From contig CP076020.1 of NCBI GenBank assembly GCA_018622675.1, positions 1,178,001-1,242,000 on the forward strand: 64,000 nucleotides of DNA, in the 5' to 3' direction. Made by a program: the position numbers and the translations under genes. The DNA is from Mycoplasmatota bacterium (GTDB lineage Bacteria > Bacillota_I > Bacilli_A > Izemoplasmatales > Hujiaoplasmataceae). The notes below the pieces were generated by a model. That model was given only the letters and a program-made list of their open reading frames with translations. It was not told the origin of the DNA and made no database searches. This document shows, one piece after another, positions 27,359-36,780 of this stretch (the first letter of the stretch is position 1; the number at the start of each line of letters is the position of its first letter).

Positions 27359-29833
27359 TTAGTTCCTGCCATGACAATGTTTGTATTTCTTTCCGCTGCC
27401 ACATGGACACGGATCATTTCTACCTGGCTCATCATTTTTTGTAATAGGTTTTCTTTTTGTATCTTCATCCTCTTTACCAGAATGTGTACTTACAGGCTTA
27501 GCAACCTGAACTCTTTCAGTATTCTGTCTAACTTGTGCTCTTAAAACATATCTAGTGACATCATTTTGAATATTTGAAACCATGGTTTCAAACATTCTAA
27601 AACCTGATTCTTGATACTCTCTAAAAGGATTATTTTGACCATAACTTTGTAAGCGAACAGCTTGTCTAAGTTCACTCATTGCATCAATATGCTGAACCCA
27701 ATACGTATCTACAACTCTTAAAGTAATTGATTTTAAGAAATCATTAAAAACTTTTTCACCTACTAAAGATTTTTTCTCTTCTTTATCTTTTTCATACATA
27801 TCAACTAAGTACTGATATTTATCAGCTTCTGTTTTTAAGATTTCAATATCTACTGCATTATTACCAAAGTAATTATGAATAGCTTTTTCTAATTCTTCAT
27901 CATCATTACCATGTGTTGCGACTAATTTTGTTAAAGTAGCAAAAACCATATTATCAATAGATTCTTCAATACTCTCTTGGAATAATACATCAGTTCTTTG
28001 TTGGTATATAATATCTCTTTGTTTTTTCAAGACTTCATCATATTGCAAAACTGTTTTCCGTCTATCGTAGTTATTACCCTCAATTTGTCTTTGGGCTCTC
28101 ATAACCATTTTCGAAAACATTTTAAAGTCTAAGGCTTCATTTTTATTTTCGCCTTTGCCGTTAATCATCTCAATCATTTTTTTAAAACGATCGCCACCAA
28201 ATCTTCTTAGTAAATCATCATCAGCAGACAAGAAAAATCTAGAATAACCTGGATCACCTTGACGTCCAGAACGACCTCTTAATTGATTATCAATACGTCT
28301 TGATTCATGTCTTTCAGTACCTATAACTGCTAAACCACCTAATTCAACAACACCTTCACCTAATTTAATGTCAGTCCCACGACCAGCCATATTTGTCGCA
28401 ATAGTAACAGAATATTTTTGTCCAGCATTTGCTACAATTTCAGCTTCTCTTTCATGTTGTTTTGCATTTAAAACTTCGTGTTTTACACCATTCTTTTTAA
28501 GAAGTTTTGATAATAATACTGAACTTTCAATTGATACAGTCCCGACTAATTGTGGCTGTCCAAGTTTATATCTCCTTGTGATTTCTTCAGCTAAAGCTTT
28601 ATACTTAGCTTCCATAGACGCAAAGATTAAATCATTATCATCAATACGAATAACTGGTTCGTTTGTTGGAATAATAACAACATCCATATTATAAATTTCT
28701 CTAAACTCTTCTTCTTCAGTTTTTGCAGTACCAGTCATACCTGATAATTTAGAGTACATTCTAAAGAAATTTTGGAAGGTAATCGTTGCTAATGTTGAAG
28801 TTTCCTTCTTAATCTCAACAGCTTCTTTAGCTTCTAAAGCTTGATGAAGCCCTTCAGAAAATTGGCGTCCATGCATTAAACGACCTGTAAACGCATCAAC
28901 GATAACAACTTTTCCATCTTGTACAACATAATCAATATCTTTTTGCATAATAAAATTAGCACGTAAAGCATTATTAATATGGTGTAATAAAACTACATGA
29001 TTAACATCATATAGATTTTCTAAATTAAAATGGTTTTCTGCCTTATGTATACCTTCTTCTGTTAAGGTAATAGCCTTTGTTTTAATATCTATTTCGTAGT
29101 CTTCTTCTTCTTTTAAACGAACAACAAAATAGTTAGCTTGTTTGTAAAGATCAGCAGTATTTTTAGCCCCACCAGAAATAATCAGTGGTGTTCTTGCTTC
29201 ATCAATTAATATCGAATCTACCTCATCAATAATGGCGAAATTCAATTCTCTTTGAACAATACGCTCTTTATATACAACCATATGATCTCTTAAATAATCA
29301 AAACCCAACTCATTGTTTGTTGAATATAAGATATCTAGCTTATAAACTTCTCTTTTTTCATCAGGACTTAAATCTCTGGTGTTTAAACCTACACTTAGAC
29401 CTAACCATCTAAATAAATCTCCGATTTCACCCTCAGCTTCACGACGTGCTAAATAATCATTCACCGTTACAATGTGAACACCTTTACCACTTAAGGCATT
29501 AAGATAAGCTGGCATAACAGCTGTTAAAGTTTTACCCTCACCAGTTTTCATTTCAGCGATATTACCTTCATGAATAGTGATGGCACCCATAACCTGTACT
29601 TTAAATGGTGTCATCTTTAGAACCCTTGTAGATGCTTCTCTAACAGTTGCGTATGCTTCTATTAAAAGATCATCAATAGATTCGGTTTCTAATCGTTTTT
29701 TGAACTCCTCAGTTTTTGCTTGAAGTTGATCATCACTTAATGATTTATATTCTTCAGTTAAAGCTAAAACTTCATCAGCTTTCTTTTCTAGTTTTTTTAA
29801 TATTCTTTTATTTGCATCAAATAATTTAAACAA
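27359..29833 (-). CDS. secA: Preprotein translocase ATPase SecA
   Basis: About 824 residues from a TTG at 29833, chosen because GAGGTGATAAA precedes it and the protein then begins [20 protein letters not shown] like other SecA; ATG codons upstream (29851, 29869) lack a ribosome site. Walker [39 protein letters not shown] and a C-terminal zinc-binding SEC-C motif ([12 protein letters not shown]) are seen. It drives protein export through SecYEG. The hpf-secA-prfB order is common in Firmicutes. Confidence 0.97.
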   Translation of the reverse strand: MFKLFDANKRILKKLEKKADEVLALTEEYKSLSDDQLQAKTEEFKKRLETESIDDLLIEAYATVREASTRVLKMTPFKVQVMGAITIHEGNIAEMKTGEGKTLTAVMPAYLNALSGKGVHIVTVNDYLARREAEGEIGDLFRWLGLSVGLNTRDLSPDEKREVYKLDILYSTNNELGFDYLRDHMVVYKERIVQRELNFAIIDEVDSILIDEARTPLIISGGAKNTADLYKQANYFVVRLKEEEDYEIDIKTKAITLTEEGIHKAENHFNLENLYDVNHVVLLHHINNALRANFIMQKDIDYVVQDGKVVIVDAFTGRLMHGRQFSEGLHQALEAKEAVEIKKETSTLATITFQNFFRMYSKLSGMTGTAKTEEEEFREIYNMDVVIIPTNEPVIRIDDNDLIFASMEAKYKALAEEITRRYKLGQPQLVGTVSIESSVLLSKLLKKNGVKHEVLNAKQHEREAEIVANAGQKYSVTIATNMAGRGTDIKLGEGVVELGGLAVIGTERHESRRIDNQLRGRSGRQGDPGYSRFFLSADDDLLRRFGGDRFKKMIEMINGKGENKNEALDFKMFSKMVMRAQRQIEGNNYDRRKTVLQYDEVLKKQRDIIYQQRTDVLFQESIEESIDNMVFATLTKLVATHGNDDEELEKAIHNYFGNNAVDIEILKTEADKYQYLVDMYEKDKEEKKSLVGEKVFNDFLKSITLRVVDTYWVQHIDAMSELRQAVRLQSYGQNNPFREYQESGFRMFETMVSNIQNDVTRYVLRAQVRQNTERVQVAKPVSTHSGKEDEDTKRKPITKNDEPGRNDPCPCGSGKKYKHCHGRN

Positions 29834-29906
29834 TTTTATCACCTCGAACATTCTATATAATAATACCATTTTTAAGCGGTTTATTCAATCATTTGCAGTA
29901 TCATAT

Positions 29907-29933
29907 AAAAAAAAGTGGCCAATAAATGGCCAC
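29907..29933 (-). terminator. Terminator after hpf
   Basis: GTGGCCA / TGGCCAC stem, 5-base loop and an 8-T run on minus, directly after the hpf stop. Confidence 0.85.
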
Positions 29934-29938
29934 CCAAA

Positions 29939-30475
29939 TTACTCAGTTTCAATTAAACCGTATTTACCATCATCTCTTAAATATAAAATGCTAGTTTCAT
30001 TATCTTCGTTTTTATAAATAAAGAAATCATGATCTAATAAATCCATTTGTGTTAAAGCTTCTTCTAAAGATAAAATCTCTAGAGTAATTCTTTTCTTTTT
30101 AACTGGATCAATTAATTCTTTTTCAAGTTCTTCTAAATCTAAATCGTCGGTCGCAAAAGTATTTTTTAATCCTTCTCTTTCTTGAAGCGAACGATTCATT
30201 TTGTGCTTGTTCTTCCTTAACTGAGCTTCCAGTTTATCTACTGCTTTATCTATAGCAGCGTACAAATCGCGATCTCTAACTTCAGCCCTTAATGTTAAGA
30301 ACTTAATTGGAATGGTAATTTCTACCTTTGTTCCATCTCGATGGACCTTACAAACAACCGTTGCGTCCAATTGTTCAGTAAAAAGTCTATCGACTTTACC
30401 TAACTTTTTTTCTACGTAGTTTCTAATTGCATCAGTAATAACAAATCCTGACTTGCCAACAATATCTAGTCTCAT
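29939..30475 (-). CDS. hpf: Ribosome hibernation promoting factor, long form
   Basis: 178 residues. The N-terminal S30AE domain (VGKSGFVITDAIRNYVEKKLGKV) is joined by a linker to the C-terminal dimerisation domain (LSLEEALTQMDLLDHDFFIYKNEDNET, then YLRDDGKYGLIE). Long HPF joins two ribosomes into inactive 100S dimers in starved cells. It is monocistronic with a good promoter and terminator. Confidence 0.96.
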   Translation of the reverse strand: MRLDIVGKSGFVITDAIRNYVEKKLGKVDRLFTEQLDATVVCKVHRDGTKVEITIPIKFLTLRAEVRDRDLYAAIDKAVDKLEAQLRKNKHKMNRSLQEREGLKNTFATDDLDLEELEKELIDPVKKKRITLEILSLEEALTQMDLLDHDFFIYKNEDNETSILYLRDDGKYGLIETE

Positions 30476-30508
30476 AAAACCACTCCTTTATATTTATTTG
30501 TACATCTA

Positions 30509-30537
30509 ATTATACCACCTATAAAAACAATAGTAAA
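30509..30537 (-). promoter_or_regulatory. Promoter of hpf
   Basis: TTTACT (30537-30532), 17 bases, TATAAT (30514-30509), with TGG before the -10 (extended -10). Confidence 0.65.
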
Positions 30538-30554
30538 TAAACTCACCTTTTTTT

Positions 30555-30944
30555 CTAAAATATATCTTTATATATGATTTCTTTTCTCATTAAAGAAAAC
30601 ATGAATACATTATTAAACCCATTGATAAAAAGACCTAAATATTCATCTTCAAATAAAACATCATCATCTAAAAATATAAACAAATCAAAGTTTTTATCAT
30701 TGGATAACATATCTAAATAAAATACACTCAAATATTTTGATAAATATTGTTTTTGATAGACGTTTAAACTTAGATCATCATAAAGATAATGATATTCAAC
30801 TATCCCACCACGAATAGGAAAAACTTCATATAATCTACTGGGACTATATTTCTCTTTACACTCTTGACATAGTTCTGAAAAAGAAAACAAACCAAAAATC
30901 GAATCTTCTTCTAAAAAGAAACTATGACATAACTTGCATATCAT
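30555..30944 (-). CDS. Short ComFC-like protein, N-terminal zinc finger only
   Basis: 129 residues. The N-terminus has two CxxC pairs (MICKLCHSFF and LCQECKEKY) as in competence protein ComFC, and it directly follows comFA, which it overlaps by 23 bases. ComFC is usually over 200 residues with a phosphoribosyltransferase motif (DDVxTTG); nothing like it is present here, and no remnant is visible downstream. It is either a reduced ComFC or a lineage-specific form. Identification rests mainly on position and the Cys pairs. Confidence 0.6.
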   Translation of the reverse strand: MICKLCHSFFLEEDSIFGLFSFSELCQECKEKYSPSRLYEVFPIRGGIVEYHYLYDDLSLNVYQKQYLSKYLSVFYLDMLSNDKNFDLFIFLDDDVLFEDEYLGLFINGFNNVFMFSLMRKEIIYKDIF

Positions 30945-32148
30945 TTTTTTTCATCCTATTCATACGCGTCATTTCATCTCTAGCTTTAATCATATCTTTT
31001 GTTATAAATCTAGAGTAAAAGATTAAATTACCACTTGTGAAAAATTGATCTCTACCCACTCTTCCAGCAATTTGTGTTAAAGTATCTTTATTAAAAACAT
31101 GATGATCTGATTCAAATACAAAAACATCACAATTTGAGAAAGTAATCCCCCGTTCTAATAAAGTAGTGGTCAATAGAATATGATAATCATTATTTTTAAA
31201 TTTTCGTAAAGGTTCATTTCTATACTTAGTCTTTGATGATATCATTTCACACATGATATGATTTTTTTCTAAAAACCATTTATACCTTGTCATTAAATTT
31301 ATACTAGGGAAATAGATCATCAATTTTTTTTGATTCACTGTATATTTTAATATATCAGCCAACAGTTTATCAGAATACATATAGGCATATTTCTTAAATG
31401 ACGGTATCACCAAGTCTTTTCCATGAAATCTATTAGGGATCAGACAATACTGCATTTCTTCACGGTCTATCATTTGTTTATAATCACTTGGTAATGTAGC
31501 ACTTATATAAATAAGAACACCACTATCTTTTAATGACTTATTCACTAAACGATGTAAATGTTTATTTCGATAATATGGAAAAGCATCTACTTCATCTATA
31601 AACATTAAATCAAATTCTTTGTAAAATTTGATCAACTGTTGAGGTGTAGAAATATAAAGATCAGCACTTTCATCAAAAGGCATGTCTTGGTAAAGAGGGC
31701 AAATATTACTTTTTGGAAAATAATTCATAAAACGTTGATAGAGTTGTTTGATTATTTCTACTCTAGGTATGACAAACACTATACTATTTCCAAACTTTAA
31801 AGCTTGAAAAATAGTGTGTAAACTCATTTCCGTTTTACCCGCCCCACAAACAGCATGAAGATAACCTTGATTTTTATTGACATAACAATCATTAATAAAA
31901 TTTGATCCCTTGATTTGAGATTCAGATAATGCAAAAGATAAACTAAGTTGATGACCAACAGATTTTCTAATTCTTTCGTATCTTTCTAAATACAAGTGAT
32001 CAGATATGATTCTATTCTCATAACAATCTTCACAATAGTAATGATTGTTTTCAGCAATCACTATATGTTTACTCAAGCACCGATTACACTTATCTTCAAC
32101 CGCAAGCACTGAGTGCTTATTTTTTTTATAAGATATCTTTTCTATCAT
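30922..32148 (-). CDS. comFA: ComFA-like DNA helicase (competence)
   Basis: 408 residues from the ATG at 32148, chosen for its GGGTGATAAA site; an earlier TTG (32226) would place the N-terminus on top of the leuS terminator. A zinc finger (CNRCLSKH..YYCEDC) precedes a superfamily-2 helicase with Walker A AVCGAGKTEM, DEAD-like FIDEVDAF, SATLPSDY and QIAGRVGR. In competent Firmicutes ComFA helps pull DNA into the cell. No other uptake gene except the ComFC-like neighbour is in the window. Confidence 0.88.
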   Translation of the reverse strand: MIEKISYKKNKHSVLAVEDKCNRCLSKHIVIAENNHYYCEDCYENRIISDHLYLERYERIRKSVGHQLSLSFALSESQIKGSNFINDCYVNKNQGYLHAVCGAGKTEMSLHTIFQALKFGNSIVFVIPRVEIIKQLYQRFMNYFPKSNICPLYQDMPFDESADLYISTPQQLIKFYKEFDLMFIDEVDAFPYYRNKHLHRLVNKSLKDSGVLIYISATLPSDYKQMIDREEMQYCLIPNRFHGKDLVIPSFKKYAYMYSDKLLADILKYTVNQKKLMIYFPSINLMTRYKWFLEKNHIMCEMISSKTKYRNEPLRKFKNNDYHILLTTTLLERGITFSNCDVFVFESDHHVFNKDTLTQIAGRVGRDQFFTSGNLIFYSRFITKDMIKARDEMTRMNRMKKNDMQVMS

Positions 32149-32193
32149 TTTATCACCCAGATAAATACTACATGGGTTATCCTTAAATTCTTC

Positions 32194-32223
32194 AAAAAAG
32201 ATGTCAATCTTTCGATTGACATC
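32194..32223 (-). terminator. Terminator after leuS
   Basis: A perfect 10-bp stem (GATGTCAATC / GATTGACATC) with a GAAA tetraloop on minus, followed by TTTTTT. It starts 6 bases past the leuS stop and runs into the open frame upstream of comFA. Confidence 0.88.
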
Positions 32224-32229
32224 CAATAT

Positions 32230-34653
32230 TTATTTAACAACAATATTCACCAATTTGTTAGGAACAACAATAATTTTAACAATTTGTTTTCCGTCGGTAT
32301 ATTTTTGTATTTTTTCGCTATTCAAAGCGATTTTCTCTAATGATGATTTGTCTAAATTATGGTCGACAACAACTTTATCTCTTAGTTTTCCATTGACACT
32401 TAAAACTAACTCAATCTCATCTTTAACCAATTTCCCTTCATCATATGTAGGAAAAGTTTCATAAACAAGTAACTCATCATGACCTAACATTTCCCATAAT
32501 TCTTCAGTCATATGTGGTGCGATTGAATATGTTAATTTTAATAAGGTTTCATAGTCTAACTTATTTAATGTCTCTTGTTTGTTGAAGACATTCACTAGTT
32601 CCATTAATTTAGCAATAGCAGTGTTAAACTTTAGGTTTTCTATATCTTCATGAACTCCTTTTATGGTTAAATGAATATCTCTTTCTAAATCTTTAGAATA
32701 TTGATTCAATGTGTTCACTTTAGGGAACAATCTCCATATTTTATCTAAAAATCTTCGAGCACCTTTTACCCCATCTTCGTTCCAAGGTGTACTCATTTCA
32801 TAATCGCTTAAGAAAAGGACAAAAGTACGTAATGTATCCGCACCGTATTCTTCAATAATATCCATTGGATTCACAACGTTTCCGCGTGATTTTGACATTT
32901 TTTCATTATCTGAACCTAGAATCATTCCTTGTGCTGTTCTTTTTTTATAAGGTTCTTTATTTGGTACTACACCAATTTCATGTAAAAATTGATTCCAGAA
33001 TCTTGAATAAATAAGGTGTCTCGTTACATGTTCCATTCCACCATTATACCAATCAACTTGACCCCAATATTCCATTTTCTCTTTACTCGCTAATGCTTCT
33101 TTATTGTGTGGATCCATATATCTTAAAAAGTACCAACTAGATCCAGCCCATTGAGGCATTGTATCAGTTTCTCTTTTTGCTGGCCCTTGACATTTTGGGC
33201 AGCGACAATTCACGAACTCATCAATAGTTGCCAAAGGAGACTCACCTGTGCTTGATGGTGAAAATTCTTCAATATAAGGTAATTCAACTGGTAAATCTTC
33301 ATATGGAACTGGAACGATACCGCACTTATCACAATAAATAATCGGAATAGGTTCTCCCCAATATCTCTGTCTGTTAAATGCCCAGTCTTTCATTTTGAAT
33401 TGAATCGCCTTATGACCAATTTTTTCTTTTTCTATGATATCAATAATTTTATCAATTGCTTCTTGAACATTTAATCCATTAATCAAAGGACTATTAACCA
33501 TTTGACCAGTTTCAGTATCAGTAAAAGCTTCTTCTTCTATATTACCGCCTTTGATAACCTCAACAATATCTAAATCATATTTTTTTGCAAAATCATAATC
33601 TCTTGTGTCATGGGCAGGAACAGCCATGATAGCCCCTGTACCATAAGTGATCATGACATAGTCAGAAATAAATATAGGAATTTCTTTCTTGCTTATTGGG
33701 TTAATAGCAACTAAACCATCAAGAAGAACTCCGCTTTTATCTTTAACAAGTTCTACGCGTTCAAATTCTGTTTTCGATTTGGCTTTTTCTTGATAGGCTC
33801 TAACATCATCCATGTTTTTAATACGATCTTTAAATACATCAATATATGGGTGTTCTGGTGCAATAACCATAAATGTAGCCCCATATATAGTGTCTGGTCT
33901 TGTTGTAAAAACTTCTAATGATTCTTTACTATCTTTGATTGGAAAATGTAAATTAGCACCTGTTGACTTTCCAATCCAACGCTCTTGTTCAGTTCTAATT
34001 CTTTCATTAGATTCAAGATTTTTTAAACCATTTAATAACTCATCTGCATATTCTGTAATCTTTAAAAACCATACATCTTTTTCCATTTGTGTTACATCAG
34101 AATCGCATCGGTCACATTTACCACCTTGTGATTCTTCATTAGACAAAACAACTTGACAACTCGGACAATAATTGACATAAGTTTTATCTTTAAAAACTAA
34201 GTTGTGCTCATACATTTTTAAAAAGATCCATTGAGTCCAACGATAATATTCAGGATCAGTTGTATCAATCATTCTAGAAAAATCAAATGAAATTCCAGCT
34301 GATTTTAATTGATTTACAAAGGTTTCTATATTATCATCTGTAATTTTTCTAGGATGAATTTGATTCTTTATTGCATAATTCTCAGTAGGTAAACCAAAAG
34401 CATCAAATCCAATAGGATATAAAACATTATACCCTTCCATTCTTCTTTTTCTTGATATCACTTCTAAAGATAAATATGCCCTAATATGTCCAATATGCAT
34501 ACCTGCCCCACTTGGATATGGGAATTCAACTAAAGAATAATATTTTTCTTTTTCAGAATAATCTTCAGCGTGAAAATAATTCGAATTGTACCATTTATCT
34601 TGCCATTTTTTTTCTATTTTTCCATGTTCAAAACTCGGAATAAACTCACTCAT
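32230..34653 (-). CDS. leuS: Leucyl-tRNA synthetase
   Basis: 807 residues, class I. The HIGH region is PYPSGAGMHIGHIRAY, the KMSKS loop is NEKMSKSRGN (about 575-585), the editing domain is inserted between, and a zinc-like CPSCQ..CDRC knuckle lies near 157-180. It charges tRNA-Leu. A strong GGAGG site precedes the ATG. It is controlled by the T-box leader upstream and ends in a strong terminator, so it is monocistronic. Confidence 0.97.
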   Translation of the reverse strand: MSEFIPSFEHGKIEKKWQDKWYNSNYFHAEDYSEKEKYYSLVEFPYPSGAGMHIGHIRAYLSLEVISRKRRMEGYNVLYPIGFDAFGLPTENYAIKNQIHPRKITDDNIETFVNQLKSAGISFDFSRMIDTTDPEYYRWTQWIFLKMYEHNLVFKDKTYVNYCPSCQVVLSNEESQGGKCDRCDSDVTQMEKDVWFLKITEYADELLNGLKNLESNERIRTEQERWIGKSTGANLHFPIKDSKESLEVFTTRPDTIYGATFMVIAPEHPYIDVFKDRIKNMDDVRAYQEKAKSKTEFERVELVKDKSGVLLDGLVAINPISKKEIPIFISDYVMITYGTGAIMAVPAHDTRDYDFAKKYDLDIVEVIKGGNIEEEAFTDTETGQMVNSPLINGLNVQEAIDKIIDIIEKEKIGHKAIQFKMKDWAFNRQRYWGEPIPIIYCDKCGIVPVPYEDLPVELPYIEEFSPSSTGESPLATIDEFVNCRCPKCQGPAKRETDTMPQWAGSSWYFLRYMDPHNKEALASKEKMEYWGQVDWYNGGMEHVTRHLIYSRFWNQFLHEIGVVPNKEPYKKRTAQGMILGSDNEKMSKSRGNVVNPMDIIEEYGADTLRTFVLFLSDYEMSTPWNEDGVKGARRFLDKIWRLFPKVNTLNQYSKDLERDIHLTIKGVHEDIENLKFNTAIAKLMELVNVFNKQETLNKLDYETLLKLTYSIAPHMTEELWEMLGHDELLVYETFPTYDEGKLVKDEIELVLSVNGKLRDKVVVDHNLDKSSLEKIALNSEKIQKYTDGKQIVKIIVVPNKLVNIVVK

Positions 34654-34667
34654 ATTTTTCCTCCTAT

Positions 34668-34694
34668 AAAAAAAACGCCCTTATATTAAGGGCG
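34668..34694 (-). terminator. T-box leader terminator
   Basis: CGCCCTTA / TAAGGGCG stem with an 8-T run on minus, just before the leuS ribosome site. It competes with the T-box antiterminator. Confidence 0.85.
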
Positions 34695-34887
34695 ATTAAT
34701 AACCGTGGTACCACCTTAGTTCTAGACAACTAGCACTTAAACCTTTAACGCAGGAAACGGGTTTTACTTACGAGCTGCATAAAACCTACTCTTCAGACTA
34801 ATTCAATAAGATAACATGCCAGTTTACACCAACCACTAGCTCTCTTAAATGTTAAGACTTATTTACTACTTCTGATTCATTGTATTT
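34695..34887 (-). promoter_or_regulatory. T-box riboswitch upstream of leuS
   Basis: The T-box core reads AACTAAGGTGGTACCACGG on minus (34703-34723), followed by an intrinsic terminator. About 165 bases of Stem I-like sequence precede it. Uncharged tRNA-Leu should bind and allow leuS transcription. I could not assign the specifier codon with certainty. Confidence 0.92.
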
Positions 34888-34893
34888 AACAAT

Positions 34894-34921
34894 ATTATAT
34901 CATATTTTTAAATAAATACAA
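34894..34921 (-). promoter_or_regulatory. Promoter of T-box-leuS
   Basis: TTGTAT (34921-34916), 16 bases, TATAAT (34899-34894). Confidence 0.6.
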
Positions 34922-34923
34922 TT

Positions 34924-35730
34924 TTATTCATCATCATCTTCGCTATCATCTTGATCAATGACATCGTCAGAGTGAAATGAATCATGTCTATCATTGTTTT
35001 GTTGGTGAAATCTTTGTTTCCTAGCCATCGAACGTACATATAACTCTTTTTGTAAACTAAAGATAGATCTATACCCTAAAAACATTAGAATGAAGAAAAC
35101 CAAAGTTCCAAAATTCAACATATTATTAATCAATAACAAGATTGCGATTGGCGTTGAAGCAAAGGTTACCATTTTAAAAATTTTCTTATATCTAATTTCT
35201 TTTTTAAACCTTAAGAAAGGTATTGTAGATACTAAAATAATGAAGAGCATAATCATCACGTTCTGTATAATAGTGAAAATAACCATACTTAAAACTATCG
35301 TACTTTTAATACCAGAATAAAAGTCAGAAACTGATTCATAATCAGATATATCTAGAGCAGTCATTGTTGAAGTTCCTAAGCGGTAATAAGCTTGGTCACC
35401 TTGTACAATAATAGCCACATCTAATTCACTTACAGAAACATCCCTAACATCTTGACTTTCTGTTAAAAAATACATAGGTACACCATAAATCTCAAAATTC
35501 GTATTTAAGTTGTCATTTTCATCACAGACAAAAGATTGATCAACGACTTGACAAGCTGTTGTTTGATTATTAACTGTAGGGTTATCATAAGCTAATAAAA
35601 AAACAAACATACTTACTGATAATAATACAGCTAAAAATAGAATATATAAGCTGACAAACCATCCTTTTTTACTATGATATTTAATTAATCCTTTCGGATT
35701 TATAATACTTTCTCTAATTATATTATACAT
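34924..35730 (-). CDS. Membrane protein, DUF1189-like, with acidic His/Asp tail
   Basis: 268 residues. One membrane helix near 25-48, an external domain of about 90 residues, then three or four helices (about 145-235), and a C-terminal tail rich in Asp, Glu and His (HDSFHSDD...SEDDDE). The layout (helix, extracellular part, helix bundle) resembles DUF1189 proteins of Firmicutes, but this is a resemblance only. Function unknown. It starts divergently from mnmL. Confidence 0.55.
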   Translation of the reverse strand: MYNIIRESIINPKGLIKYHSKKGWFVSLYILFLAVLLSVSMFVFLLAYDNPTVNNQTTACQVVDQSFVCDENDNLNTNFEIYGVPMYFLTESQDVRDVSVSELDVAIIVQGDQAYYRLGTSTMTALDISDYESVSDFYSGIKSTIVLSMVIFTIIQNVMIMLFIILVSTIPFLRFKKEIRYKKIFKMVTFASTPIAILLLINNMLNFGTLVFFILMFLGYRSIFSLQKELYVRSMARKQRFHQQNNDRHDSFHSDDVIDQDDSEDDDE

Positions 35731-35823
35731 GTAATCACCTAGATATAATTATAAACAATTAAGAGCCGTCTTGCAAGGAATAATCACCATATGATAAAAA
35801 CCTCATCATTTGCTCATAAATTA

Positions 35824-35832
35824 TGATATAAT
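35824..35832 (+). promoter_or_regulatory. Extended -10 promoter of mnmL-EamA-mnmM
   Basis: TGATATAAT lies 16 bases before the mnmL ATG, with ribosome site GGTGA between. Confidence 0.5.
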
Positions 35833-35847
35833 TTACTTGGTGATTTT

Positions 35848-36780
35848 ATGAACTATTTTACAAATGAAAAACATTATAATACTTTAAACAACTATTATCG
35901 AAAAAGGTTTAATTCTAAAATAATGAAAGTAGCTTTAAACGGAAACTTTAGCTGTCCAAATCGCGACGGTGTTTTTTCCAATCAAGGCTGTATTTTTTGT
36001 TCTGAATTAGGGTCAGGTGACTTTGCAGGAGATAAGGACGATACCTTGCAAACTCAGTTTAATGACATTCAATCAAAAATGCATAAAAAATGGAAAACTG
36101 GCAAGTATATCGCTTATTTTCAAGCCAATACAAATACATACGGCCCCATAGAAAAGTTATCCAGATTATTTAATAAAGCCTTAACATTAGACAAGGACAT
36201 TATTGGTTTAAATATAGGAACAAGAGCCGACTGTTTTAGTCCCAAAATATACGATTTATTAGAAGAACTTAATAAAAAAACATATCTAACCATCGAGTTA
36301 GGGCTTCAAAGTATGCACAATAAAACGCTTAAACTCATCAATAGAGGTCACAAAAAAGATGCCTTTACAAAAGCTGTCAAAGAATTAAGAAAAAGAAAAA
36401 TTGATGTTGTGGCTCATATCATTAATGGTTTACCAGAAGAAAGTGAAGAAATGATGTTTGATACTATCCGATATCTCAATACATTAGATATCCAAGGCAT
36501 CAAAATCCATATGTTATATGTTTTAAAAAATACCCCACTAGAAAATTATTATAAAGAGCATTCTTTTCATATCTTGAGTTTAGAAGAATATGTTAACATT
36601 ACTGTTAAACAATTAAGACTATTAAGAGATGATATTATTATTCATAGAATCACAGGAGATCCTCCAAAAGACTTACTAATCGAACCCAAATGGACATTAA
36701 AAAAGTTTATTGTAAATAACGAAATAGACAAGTTAATGAGAAAAAATCACTATTATCAAGGAGATTTATACAATGAATAA
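35848..36780 (+). CDS. mnmL: Radical SAM protein, YtqA/TIGR01212 type (tRNA wobble modification MnmL)
   Basis: 310 residues. The TIGR01212 cysteine motif is CPNRDGVFSNQGCIFC, which holds the [4Fe-4S] cluster; later come FQANTNTYGP, GTRADC and ELGLQS. Bacillus YtqA and YtqB act in the alternative Gram-positive route to mnm5s2U34 in tRNA; the MnmL name follows that work as I recall it. The mnmM homologue two genes downstream supports this. It overlaps the EamA gene by 8 bases. Confidence 0.85.
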   Translation: MNYFTNEKHYNTLNNYYRKRFNSKIMKVALNGNFSCPNRDGVFSNQGCIFCSELGSGDFAGDKDDTLQTQFNDIQSKMHKKWKTGKYIAYFQANTNTYGPIEKLSRLFNKALTLDKDIIGLNIGTRADCFSPKIYDLLEELNKKTYLTIELGLQSMHNKTLKLINRGHKKDAFTKAVKELRKRKIDVVAHIINGLPEESEEMMFDTIRYLNTLDIQGIKIHMLYVLKNTPLENYYKEHSFHILSLEEYVNITVKQLRLLRDDIIIHRITGDPPKDLLIEPKWTLKKFIVNNEIDKLMRKNHYYQGDLYNE

